Below, piece by piece: positions 1 through 11,900 of a DNA stretch of 64,000 nt. Made by a program: the position numbers and the translations under genes. Under the pieces are notes generated by a model, which saw nothing but the letters and a program-made list of their open reading frames with translations, ran no database searches and was not told the origin of the DNA. Position 1 is the stretch's first letter; every line of letters begins with the position of its first letter. The stretch comes from Telopea speciosissima. Lineage: Eukaryota > Streptophyta > Magnoliopsida > Proteales > Proteaceae. The stretch covers positions 65,399,557 through 65,463,556 of the forward strand of contig NC_057921.1 in assembly GCF_018873765.1 (NCBI RefSeq), in the 5' to 3' direction.

Positions 1-1455
1 ATATTTGTCAAAATTTTCTTTCATTGCCAATTACATATCCCGAATCATGTCATCTTCACTTCTTGACCACTTGTTCAATTGTGATTCAATCACACTAATC
101 TCTTTGAAGTAAAGATTTGAAGTAGTAAAAAGAGACCCAGACAATCTTGTAGTTGCATTGTAAAGAAACTCCAACATCTTGCATAAAACTTTAACTCTCT
201 CCCAATCTTGAGTAGTTGGGACCCCATCCTTGCACTCCATAGTAAAGTTTGGGTCTCTATCTTCTGCACATTCAAAAGCTTTTTGAAACTCCAAAGCAGT
301 TTGCAACATAAGATATGTAGAGTTCCAACGAGTAGAAACATCTAAACTCAGAGCTTTCTTACACTCAATCTTTTCTTGCTCACAACACAATCTAAACTGT
401 TGTGACCTTGATGGTGAACTCCTTACATACTTCACTACAGAACGAACTCTACTTACAACATCTCCACAATCCTCAAGACCTTTCTTGACAATCAAATTCA
501 AAATATGGGCAGCACATCTCATATGAAAAAACTCACCACCCAACAATAACCCATTTTTCTTATTAAATCTTCTCTTTAAATTTTGAATTGCAACATCATT
601 ACTGCTTGCATTGTCCATAGTAATACTACACAGTTTATCCAACCCCCAATCAATCAAACACAGCTCAAGGGCATTACTAATTGCTTCATCAGTATATGGT
701 GATGGGACTACGCAAAAGTTAATGATTTTCTTTTGCAATTTCCAATTTCGGTCAATGTAATGTGCTGTGAGGCACAAATAACCAAGATTTTGGATAGAAG
801 TCCACATATCTGTGGTGAGGGACACCCGTTGAGCAGTTCTCTTAAACAAATCTTGCAACTTCTTTTTCTCCCCCAGATACAATTGCAAGCAATCTTGTGC
901 CACAGTGTTACGGGTCAAAGTATTAAACCTAGGTTGTAAAGCCTTACAAAAATCTCTAAACCCGTCCCGCTCTACAAATATAAATGGCAATTCATCCATA
1001 ATAATCATGCGAGCAAGCGCCTTTCTACACAATTCATAATCAAATTTCCAAGCTAAGATACTAGTGATTGTACTCTTACCATCACTCATGTCAACTTTTA
1101 AATCCAAAAGTTTTTGCTTCTTATTTTTGTCACTACTTGGACACAGAAGACATCTATCCAAATGTCGTTTTAGTGAACTAGTACCATGTTCACTTGCACA
1201 ACCAAATTCCTTGTGGCAATACTTGCATGTACACTTAGTAGCTTTGGAACCACTGGGAGGTATAACTTTAGTAAAGTGATTTCAAACACTAGATGACCCT
1301 ATAGTGAGGGGATTAGAAGATACCTCAGAAGCATTAGAGTTTGGTTGTGCCTTTGTAGAGCTTGTCACAGGATCCTTAGAGCTTGATTCAACTGGATTTG
1401 AATTTGGATGATTTGAACTTGAGTTTGGCTGCCTTGGATTTGAGTTTTCCTCCAT
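1..1455 (-). pseudogene. hAT transposase, RICESLEEPER/ZBED type, broken
   Basis: This is the N-terminal and central part of a plant hAT transposase; it runs off the left edge. Reading leftwards from an ATG at 1455 there is a Ser/Asn-rich leader, a BED zinc finger (CKYCHKEF and SLKRHL, around 1170-1235) and then the catalytic core with DMWTS, DNASSND and LDVSTRWNSTY. The finger normally contains a WNHFTK stretch, but here the W codon is TGA (1284-1282), giving a premature stop. A second in-frame stop, TAA at 33-31, falls before the conserved KFDKYW region, after which the frame stays open to position 1. The long reading frame from 1161 to 31 is otherwise intact, so decay looks recent. The C-terminal dimerisation domain would lie outside the window. 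The family call is firm; loss of function is inferred from the two stops. Confidence 0.9.
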
Positions 1456-3552
1456 TGAGATCTGTACAAATTCAAAAATCCAGACATGTGTAAGATCTTT
1501 GAAACAATAAGTTGAAGAAAATAGTGAAGAAGGAGACTTGCTCTATATGATTGATACATGGTGTGAGTGATGAGCTCCCACTCAGATTGATACATTAATG
1601 AAGAAGAAGGAGACTTGCTCTATATGTAGATCTGATCTGAAAGCACCACTCTTTCACACCCATTATAAGAACCCTTCCCTCTCCACAAAAAACCATCTTA
1701 TCACACCCTTATCCACTCTCTTTGTCCCTCCCTTCTCAAGCTAGTTCATCTAACACCGGCTAACTTTAGCAAAAAAAATTACTAAAATGAAACAAGAAAC
1801 AAACTAGTCACTACCCAATACCCATTCATTTAAATTCTTTCCATGGTTTTTTCATTTTCACAGTATGGTATGGGGAAAAAATAGTAAATTTGGAGTCAAT
1901 ATTAGCTGCACTGACAAAAAAAAGTAGTATTCTTTGTTATTACCTCTTGTATCCTTGTCTCTAAATTTGAGGGTTTGAGAGAAACAGGAACCTCATAGGG
2001 AAATGAACTGTTGTTGTATGAAGCAGACATCCTTTGACATCCAATAGAAAATAAGGGACTATTTTTATATATATAAAATTGTTAACAAATGCTCAATCCC
2101 TCAAAACTTGCCTAGGCAGCCAAACCCAATAGACCCACGTTTAGATTTATTGTATAATTTATGATAAATGGTTCAGAACTGTGTAGAGAATCTTAGAAAC
2201 CCAAGAACCTTGAATTTGAATGAACCAGTAGCAGGGCTGCAGGGAACCCCTGACTCCAGAATCCAAAAGCTTGATCTTTTATAGTGTAGTCCTTCTTATG
2301 TGAGATTAAAATCCCTTGTTCCTGACTATTAAACTTCACTTACTGCATCAATTAACCATCTGATCTACTTCTCTACGCTATTAATTATATTTTAAAACCA
2401 AAGGGCCAATAGGGAAAATCTGCAAAGTGGAAAGTGGGTGGGTGGCTATGATCATCTTTCCAGTTCTAATCTAGGCCGGCATGGGGCATGTCACAGTAGA
2501 GAACCCCATCAAAATGATAATTATATTTCAAAGAGCTGAAAATTCTCTGAATTCTGAAGCTTGAAGCTTCCCATTTCATTCTTTATTATTTGCTTCAATT
2601 CTCATTCCCTTTAAAACCAGTCTCATTCTAAGCACACAAGACTACAAGAGTTGAGAAGTAAAGAAAGAGAGAGAGAGGGGTTCCCCAGAAGAGCCTCTCT
2701 CCTCTCGTTCTCTCTCTCTTAGCTAAAGTTTTCCGCCGAACAGAGACAAAAGTGGTTGGATTGGACTCCATTTCCTTTTCATTTCTTACACCTGCCGCCA
2801 TGATTTCATTAGAGATAAGCAGTTTGTTTCGGAATCCACGTCTACAACGAGCTGTGGGGGCATTGCATCCGACGATTGTCGGAACGATTCAGAAGCGTTG
2901 GTTCTTAAAATAATAAAATAGTTGCTATTGCCGCAATTCTTATGGTTGGTGTTGTAGCAAGACAAATAGATCATAGATTCACAGAGAACATGCATTCAAA
3001 CTTCAAAGATTTAAAAAACAATAAACACAGACGCTGATCAAGAGAGATGCATTTCAGATCTGAGTCCACGCATACTAGCAGCAGTGTTGCGAGGATGGGG
3101 AAAGACCCAAATAAAAATGAAGTGATGAACATTAGAACATACCTTGATGCGAATCTGGGAAGGAGGAACCGAGGAAGAAGAAGGCTGCTAGTCGTCGTAG
3201 ACTCGTAGTCGAGCGGCGGCTTTCTCAGTTTCTCGTGGATGAAGAAGAAGAACGAAGACTGAAATTGTGAAAACTGAAAACGAAAAGGGAATATGGCCAT
3301 ATGGGATTAGGGTTATTTACCACTCTTATGGGTATTTTGGTATTTTCAGCCATATAAATGCTTATAAAGAATTCAGGGTCGGGTCTGGGCCGGGCCGGGC
3401 TAGGCCCGCCGCCTTGAGCCCGACCCGACCCGACCCTGCCAAGGTCAGCCAAAATCTCAACCCTGACCCGCCCTTCGGGCTGGCAGATCAGGGTCGGGTT
3501 TGGGCCGGGCTCAGGGCGGGTTCGGGCCAGCTGGGTATTATTGACACCCCTA
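1..3552 (-). mobile_element. hAT element, 5' part with terminal inverted repeat
   Basis: The transposase pseudogene is preceded by about 2.1 kb of leader that ends at 3552 with the terminus TAGGGGTGTCAAT (read on the minus strand), a typical hAT end. Inside it lie GC-rich subterminal repeats of GGGTCGGG and its complement (3378-3530), which can be misread as a Pro/Arg-rich protein. A direct duplication of about 24 bp recurs near 1522 and 1602. The other end of the element and its 8 bp target duplication are left of the window; the right-hand copy should be the 8 bases from 3553 (GTCCGTAC). The element lies inside another hAT remnant. Confidence 0.65.
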
Positions 3553-6298
3553 GTCCGTACACTTCCTCAACCTGCATCTTCATTAAATTCATAGCTGCCC
3601 GTAAGTGTGGTAAGGTGGGGCTGGGCTTATTCTGTGAGTCTACCATTCTCAACACTCAGACTATCAGCTCTAAGATCATGATGATAACCTTCAGGTCATC
3701 CTAGAACTTGTCACTAGAAATGATCTCTTGGGCTGTGCCCGACCTCGACAAGAAGAATACCCGTGCCACTCAAACCAATCCTTTGAAGCAAACATGGACC
3801 TAAGTCCATCCTTCTTCATCTCAAAGCTCTTTAGAACGATGTAGTTTGTGGTGAAGCGTGTCATTTCTGGCCTCACCAAGTTCCCACCACCCTTGCTCCT
3901 CAACATCTATAGGCATATCCATGGTTGTAGACAAACATGGTCACTTGTGTTTCCCTTTCTACAACTTTTTTCACAAGCTTAAGATCCCCAATGTCCTTCA
4001 GCATGAGATCGATGCACTGGGCTGCACATGGAGTCCAGAAAAGTTAGACCTGGATGCATCAACTGACTTTAAGAGTGTGGTCCTCCTATCACAATACACC
4101 ATGAAGTTGATGAGGGAATGTCTACTGGGTCCAGTCCAACCATCACACATCACAATCACACCATATGATTCCCATATCAGCTTCAACACCTCAATGTAAC
4201 CCTACAGCTCCTTGTGGTCGGGCAAGTGGTTATTGTACAACTCATGTGTTGTGGGACCCTTCACTCCTGAGCCAGTCCTACCTACATCATCCAACATGCT
4301 CTGATAATATGGCCCTGTAGTGGGATGAGCTGGAGTGCTGTGGTAGAACATCCACTTGGAGAAAGCAGCCCCTAATGATGTAGATCCAAGCCTCCTCGAA
4401 TTGAAGAAGCCTCCCTAGACCTAGGGTTATTGTAGGAGCCTTAGTATAGCCTATACTTAGTTTATTTCAGTTATACTTAGTTTTATTTTTGTTTTGTAAT
4501 TGAACCGGCTTAAATTGGTTACATCCAATTGGTTCAATTGGGTTAGTTTAAGTGAAGAGCTCCTATTGGCTAGTAGGATCTTATATCCTATTGGTTGATG
4601 AGGAATCTCAGCTATTTTAAAAGTTTTAAGTGTTTTAAGTCAATAGGGGTAATTAGGTCTTTCTCTTTAATGTCTTTTAAGTTGTTTTAAATTAGAACCC
4701 TCCATCGATTCTAAAGGAGGAGTTAGAGTTGTATTATGTTTGGCCTATGGCCTTATTATTAATAAGAGATCGTGGGCAGGCTCCCTCCACCAAGTTTAAG
4801 ATGTTAAAAAATCGTTTCCTGCTGTTAACCATTGCTGCTTCTGCTTCTCTCTTCAGAGAACTGTCTTGTGTGTCATATCAAGACCCCTTGTGAGTCATAT
4901 CAAGGGTTAGGGCTGGTGGACTCCGGTGACTCCTTGCATCTTGCAGATCGGGAGGTCCTTCTTCTTCTTCAATCAAGTTCTCCAAGCTGCCATTGAAGAA
5001 CCTGCATATTCCAGTAAGTATTTTACAGTTTATTCATCCCCTTCTTCTCCTACTCCTCTACAGCCTACCCTAACACCCCCCTTCTATTTTATTTGAATTT
5101 TCTGAACCCTAGTTCACTTACAGCCTTAACCCTCCATCAAAATCCATCTAACTTTTAATCACAGCAGCTGTGTATCCATCCCTACACTCGATCTCAGTTG
5201 CAGCCCTAGTTATCCATAAAAAACCCTAAATCCCTCCTTCACCATTAAAACCCAACAACCCTAAAACCTGTCTAGACCTAACCAGCCAACCAAATCACCC
5301 CAAACTTCAGCCGAGTCACTTTCCCCACCTCTGTGACACTCGACCTGAAACCCTTGGCCTGTCTCCCCTTAGAAACCCTAGATCCCTTTACTCCCTTCAT
5401 TCCTCAAACCCAAAACCCTAACCCTAATAATTCTAAAATTTTATTTTCTATTCAAACCTAATCAAAACCTATACCAATAGACTTCTAAAAACCTGCATAC
5501 CATTACCCAATAAAACCCTAACTCAAAATCCAATTCCTAACCCTAATTTTGCCCTAATCCACCTAATCTGCCCATTCGGCCAACCTATTACACAACCTGG
5601 CCCTAAGTGAGACTTATTTCACCTAGGCTACATCACCTACTTTCCCCTTCATATTAATCCACATGTGTTTCAGCTTCTTCTGTTTCTGGTCCTGTCTGGG
5701 AAAGACAGCAGGATCCTACTCAAGGATCTCAACTTCAGTCAACGGTTGGGTCACAGACTGGGGGTGGGAGTGGGGTTGGGGCTGCGTTGTTCTCACTCTG
5801 GCTCTCTAAGTCTCAGCCCCCTCCCCTGTGGTGTGGCTCTGCTAGAGCCTAGCTAGATGAACCAGCTCCCCTGGTCATCTGCATCAATCTTTATTGCTCC
5901 ATTGCAAAGGTAGCTTTGCTTGCTTCCGTTGCCCTCCTCACTCTTGCAGCCTCTGCTGCTGCGTCATCCAAATCTGGCTCATCACTATCATCCTCCTCCT
6001 CCCCTAAATCATGGATCCTCTCTAGACATGCTTCCTCAAACTCTGCCCTGGTTGTCCTTTTTTCCCGCCTTCTCTGTATCGCGCCCTTCAGCAATGTTGC
6101 CATAGCCTTCTTTATCACACTTGGAACGTTAGTGCAGCCCATGACATTTCTATCACCACTAGCAAGATGCTACTTCGGTCTAGTGGTCCTATCTCCCATA
6201 GTTTTTTCGCCACAGTAATTGCACTGTGATTTCTTCTTGTAGGCCGAAAGGGGTATCCCATGCCTCCATGTAATGTCCCCACTTTCCCTTTCAGCCAT
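3553..6298 (-). pseudogene. DUF659-type hAT transposase remnant
   Basis: This second hAT protein belongs to the DUF659 class. The N-terminal part starts at an ATG at 6298 and encodes a BED finger (QCNYCGEKTMGD), broken by an in-frame TAG at 6172-6170, followed by an acidic and Ala/Arg-rich stretch that ends at a TAA near 5891. The central DUF659 part reads in pieces from about 4390 to 3690, including SKWMFYHSTPAHP, VMCDGWTG and LLKSVDAS. A further open stretch, LRMVDSQNKPSP, continues to 3553, where the terminus of the other hAT element cuts the frame. The 4430-5640 interval between the two halves shows no transposase similarity. There is no intact open frame, so it is inactive. Confidence 0.75.
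4430..5640. other. Non-transposase block inside the DUF659 remnant
   Basis: This block separates the two readable halves of the DUF659 remnant. The left part (4430-4800) is AT-rich and resembles an LTR or promoter. The right part (5090-5570) is a pyrimidine/A-rich tract in which the telobox-like motif AACCCTA occurs many times (for example around 5215, 5260, 5385, 5407, 5513 and 5540). No long open frame is present. It may be a solo LTR or retrotransposon leader inserted in the hAT element, or an intron of it. I could not find a target duplication. Confidence 0.35.
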
Positions 6299-8967
6299 TA
6301 TGCACTTGTTGATACACTGTTGCGATAAGAACTCAAACATTATTAACATGCAGACATCAAATAAGGCCTCCTAAAACTGCAACAAAGCTTATTCTAAAAT
6401 TTCCCCCAAGTCTTATATTTTTTGCCTAATTAAAAATATTTTTAAATATTTTAATAATTGATAATCTTAATCAACAAAAAAAAATTAAGGAACATCACAT
6501 TATTAAGCAATTTTGGTTGAAAACATATTTCCAATAATTTCACTATTTTTCTTGAATTTTCAAACCAAAACAGTATATTTTAATTATTTTCAATTTTTTT
6601 GAATTTCATAAATTAATTTGGTAAAATCAATAAATAGAGTTAAAAACAGGAAAAAAATTCTTACTCCGTCAAGCCGTAGATCGGCTAACAGTGTCTAACA
6701 TATATATTAATTTGAAGTCCATCCATCACTTATTACCCCAAATTTTTTTTAAAAAAAATTTGTTGTGGGAAATTCATATTTTTAAACCAGAAAATTCACT
6801 AATAATTTAACAACCTTAAAATAATCTGACTCCGTGAAGTTGTAGATTAGGCCATTCGATCTAACATATAAAAATTGAAACGAAACTACTATGTCTATAT
6901 ACTAAATTTTCCAAAAATTAGATTTGGGGGAAAAAACCAATAACTTCAAGTTCCAATCATGCAAAACCAAGCCGTAGAAGGGTTGAATGAGTAGAAGACT
7001 ACAAAGACATGAGAACTCAAGTGGTTTGGCAAAAAATTGCAAGTTTTTGTCAAATAATGCAGCAGACCCCGTTTAGCTGAGATTCTCCTGACATGTTGGG
7101 CTATGCCTCTTTCCCCTTTCTATCTTTCATTCTTCATTTTTCTATTTATTTCCCAACTTTCAACTGGTCTTTTTTTCACTTTTCATTTTTCATCTCTCTC
7201 CTTCTTGGTTAGGACTCTGTTTTCCCTACTTTGTTTCTTTGGATCCATGTAGCCGACCCCATTAAGTTGGGATAAGGCTAAGTTTGTTGTTGTTGTTGGC
7301 AAAATCTTCTTTGCACTGTCGGAATCTGTGGCACCTTATGCTTCGGCCGGTCCTGTCGAAATAAGACAGGTTTCGATCGATTTTAATTAAATATAAACAT
7401 GGTCAAAACAGGGTTGAAACTGGTACAAACCAGTTTCGACCCATTGTTTCGTCTTGGGTAGTGTCGAAACCGAGATATCTCGGTCAAAACTGGCTTGTAG
7501 TTTTGACTGAAACTTAAAACTATGGTTGAACTTGATTTTGTTGGGTGAATGATCATAGACATTTTTATGTGTTGCCTAATGTTTTACCTAGAACACTACC
7601 TCCTAAATTTTTACATGGAATGCTGTTTATAGGATTAACACATATTGGATTTATTTAATTTTTAAACAATTGTAGTTTGTTGTTCTCAACTTCTTGCGGT
7701 TATGGATGTTCTTGGCTCCTTCAATATTTTTTCTATCCCTTGTATTTCATGGGACTGTGAGCCATGACACGTGGATCTCCATCCCCCATCCTCCATTTCC
7801 TTTTGCAAGTTGTTATGCTTTAGACTGTTCACCTATTGGACTGATCACATGCAAAATTTCATAGGTTTTCTCAAATGTATGGTCAACAATGTAATAGACT
7901 TCTCTTGTGGTTTCAACAGCCAATTGTGTTTTTCAAACATTGTTTTTTTTTTGGGGGGGGGGGGGTGCTCATATGTGAACGCCTATTTGGGGAAGAAATT
8001 TAGCACATTAATAAAGGAAGGTGGGCCTATTTGTACATTAGATCTGGGTTCCAATTGAATTGGCAAGATGGCAATTGGGTGGCCCATCATGCTGACCTTG
8101 GCAAAATTGACAACTCATCCTTGTCAATTTTTTATTTTAACTATTAACAATCCATGATATTGTTATATTTGCAACGGAAAAGTTTGTAACGTTTGAAATG
8201 AATTGAAAGGGGTGAAAAAGAGAAATGGTTGGATCATTTTTCATGTTGCTTATGTTTAGTTAATTTGTTAGGTCAGACACATCTAGTTGTAGATCAGATC
8301 CACTTGTCATCGCACATTTGGTACCTTTCACACCCCGCCCCCACCCCCAAAAAAAAATAAAAAAAAATCATTTGGCAAAGCTACGTTCCAATCACTTTGC
8401 AAGTTTTGCCTCATGTATTAAAAGTGGGATCAACTATAAACTATCATACCTGCTACCAGATGTATAGAAAGTGGAACCAGTGTTAATTTGGTTTCGTTAC
8501 GTGTGTGAGTGCATCTTGCTAGCATTCTAGATGAATCTAATCCCCTCTCCCCAAGACAAAGTTCAGGCTCTACCCTAGTATATAGACAAATGGTAGTTTT
8601 CTTCCATTGTAGCTTACTTTCACTGATTATGCATCCTATTCATACGTCTATTTTCAATCTGGTTATGTAGATTGTAAATGTTCGCTTTTGTTTTCTCGAC
8701 TTAACTTTTTTCATAGCTGAGGTGCACCCTTATCTTAAATTTTGTCTATGGTTGGTACTTGGTACAATTTGCCGGATATTAGCAAATCCTGTTTATTGTG
8801 TATATATGCTAAATTGTTTGATTTTTGAATGATAGGTATACACATCCCCACTGTAATGATAATGAAAGCTGTTTAATTTCTTGTAGTACTCACTCTACTT
8901 TGCTGTTTTCCTCTCTCTCCCCCTCCCCATCAAAAATAAATATATTTGCCACAGAGGCTGTTTGTAG
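6299..8967. other. AT-rich intronic sequence upstream of the first visible PIAL exon
   Basis: No coding sequence was found. The interval holds degenerate direct repeats of about 170 bp spacing near 6660 and 6830 (both with ACTCCGT...GTAGAT and TCTAACATAT), a SINE-like tail at 7243-7298, a TTTCGACC-rich dispersed repeat at 7370-7530, and a G homopolymer near 7955. Since exon 8968-9022 starts in mid-protein, this interval is most simply the 3' part of a PIAL intron. Confidence 0.5.
7243..7298 (+). repeat. SINE-like 3' tail ending in (TTG)n
   Basis: The segment reads TAGCCGACCCCATTAAGT, then GGGATAAGGCT, and ends in repeated TTG units. This is the 3' end shared by many dispersed plant SINE copies. 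No tRNA-like head with A and B boxes is visible upstream, so it is a truncated copy. Confidence 0.5.
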
Positions 8968-11900
8968 CTCAAACGGATAGTACAGAGACATCCTCATGTA
9001 TTATAAGTCCCCCACTAGCTAAGTATGTGTCACTTTCCTCTTTATTGAATTAATTCATTTAGACTTTGTATTGAACAAGTTCATTGTAGACTTGGTCTGA
9101 TGAACTTTTTCTTCCTCTCACTTCTGTAGCTTCTTGTTAAATGGAAAGGGAGTGGACAGACGGATTAATGTTTCAATGGTTAGTGTGGTTCCGTAACTCT
9201 CTATCTCTCTCTATTTGGAGAGGAGATTGTTGGTTGTATCTGGGTAGACATAAATAATATTCATGTGAATGGATGGTATGACCAAAAGTGCAATAGAGCT
9301 TCAGTTGGTACCTCTTGTGATTCCTGTCTTCTGAATCAGGACAATGGACCGCAGTTTCCAACAAATGTGACTCCTATGCTTAAAGTTGGAACAAATCTTC
9401 TACAAGTTATTGGCCAGTTTAAAGGTACGCATGAACTTAAACTTCACTGGCTATTCATTTTGCCTTGGAATTCAACTGCTTCATGATACAAGCATGTACT
9501 CATTTTACAGGCAATTACATCATAATCATAGCCTTCACAAGTGTGGAATCATCCCCTGGTACACCTGTGCTACGAGATTACGTTCAACCTGTTGCTGCGG
9601 TTGATTCAGGTAATACTAAATAAGGGGGAAATAAATCTGCTCTTTTGACCATCAGTGCCTTTACTGAAGACTGGGGTGGTTGATTTAAAAAAAACAAGAT
9701 ATTGAAGATATATACACTACATCCTGTAGTCTGTTCTTCCCTATAATGAATGGCAATTTTGGGAAAGGATGGAAAATCAATACCATGAACGGGATGGAAA
9801 ATTTTCTTGTGTAAGAAACCATCAATAGGATGTCTTGTTGGATGCTCTAACAGTAATTACAATGTGGAGATTATGGTCAGCATGAAGTTACTCAAGGAAG
9901 ATTTAAACGGGAAAAAATCATGGAAGGTCAAATATAGCAAAAGGAAAACTGTTCTGTCCGAAGTTCAATAATTTTTTTTAATGGTGCAACAGATTATTTA
10001 TTGGTGGAAAATAGCTAGTGGTACAAGAAAAACAAAACAGAAAATGCCCACAAACAGATTATGCTTAAAGCCTCACTAAGAAAGTAAAACAAGAAACCAG
10101 CCCCCTACCCTGTTATTTACATATGGGATGTCTCACCACTCCTTGTCTTGCTATCAAATCACCCAAAATCATGTGCTGTTTTGGCTTCTATTGGTGTCAT
10201 ACATCCCAGCCGAGTTGCTATATGTCAGATGTTTTGATGGTATGAGCAAATCTCTGCTGCACACTGTTTTCATGATCTGCACAAGCTATTGGTGAACGTT
10301 GCTCATCTTTCACCGTTGAAACTTGAGAATCCTCTTTGGATAGCAAGCTGAAGAACAGTTCTTAGACCTAAAATTTAAGCCCTTAACATGTCACCTGCTA
10401 TTGGGCCAGAAAACGTCCAAACAATAGAGGTTGTTATTGGATCTCATAACCACAGTAGTCAAGGTATCGCATGGGCATCTGAGTGGGTTTCTAAGGGAGC
10501 CTAGGTCCCTAGGTGGTCATTTTTTTAACATGTGGTTTTTCCCCCCTCTAAATAATGTTTTTTCTAACATTTTTATTGGCGTGTGTACAAGTTTGTATAT
10601 TAGTGAGAAGCATGGAATGATTTAGTGCCCAAAAATAAATAAAAAAATAAATTAAGAAAGAATTTGAACTTCCCACTCTAAATAATGTTGTTTCTAGAAT
10701 AATGTTGTTTCTGTAATGATGGCAAATTGGTGCATAAATTCAATCTGTATTGTTGTCATTTTAATGCTGTAAGCATAATTATATTATTGTTATACTAGAT
10801 ATAATGGATAGATAAAAAAAAAGGGCGACTGGTTGCCTAAGCGCCTTGAAAACTATGCTCATAACATCTCCAACTCCTGATGGGCTTTAATTGCCGAGAG
10901 AACATTAATTTCATCGACCCATTGGGGGCGGTGACCTTTGCTCAATTCTTTTTATTCTCTATGGATATTGATCAGAGAAGAGTTCAATAATATATTCTCC
11001 CTTTCCCAAAATAGAAGAACTCAGGGGACTTACCTTAAAGATGGAACCACCATGGCCCAATTTACTTGTACATTCGTAACATTTGCCTGTTTATTGAAAT
11101 TTAAAATGTGGGGTTTTCTACAAACTATTGGGCCATGCTCTTTTCTTCCCATTGCAGTTTGTACCATTGATGAGCCTTGGGGGCCAGCTTTTACATCAGT
11201 GTATGTATCATTTTGTCTTGGAAGAATTCAAGTTGTATATATATCATTTCGTGTTAGACATGTCCAAGTTGATATTTTTATGGAGCTTGTTGATAACTTG
11301 ATATTGGCTTTGAGAAATGCTCCATTCTTTGATTAAAGGCAATCTAATACTTAGAGTATAACATGACAAAATGCACTAAATATCTCATGATTATCTATAT
11401 TGCTGATATTCTTATAATTTGAAATTTTGATTATGCTACTTTGTAACTTAGGTTCCTTAATTTGTCTGGACAACCCAAATGCACAACTAACTTATTGTGT
11501 TTCTTTTACTTCAATCGACAGATTCTGACATAATTGAGGGACCATCACGAATATCTCTCAACTGTCCCATAAGGTAATCCCTTTTATCCATTTGAAAAAC
11601 TTTTCTGTTGCTGGTCTTTGTGTGTACTTCTACTTATACTTTCCTAGTTGCTTTGCACTTGTTGATCTGCAGTCATTTCAGTATGTTTGGTTTTTCTTTG
11701 GTTGAATTGAGTTTTCCAGGAACTTATGTTTGTGCAATCACTGATCAATTTGATGAATTCCTAGATACTTTTTCGATCAGCACAATACCTAGGCTTCTAA
11801 GTGCTTGTTTCATTAGTTGGCTGAGCATGATGTCCAATGTGGGCAACAAGTTCTTGATCAACTCAACTAGGCAGGACTACATCTACTTCAGAAACCCTGG

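Noticed and set aside
3267-3704. Open frame with a Gly/Pro/Arg-rich product
   Set aside because: It lies in the GGGTCGGG subterminal repeats at the end of a hAT element; the composition, not selection, keeps it open.
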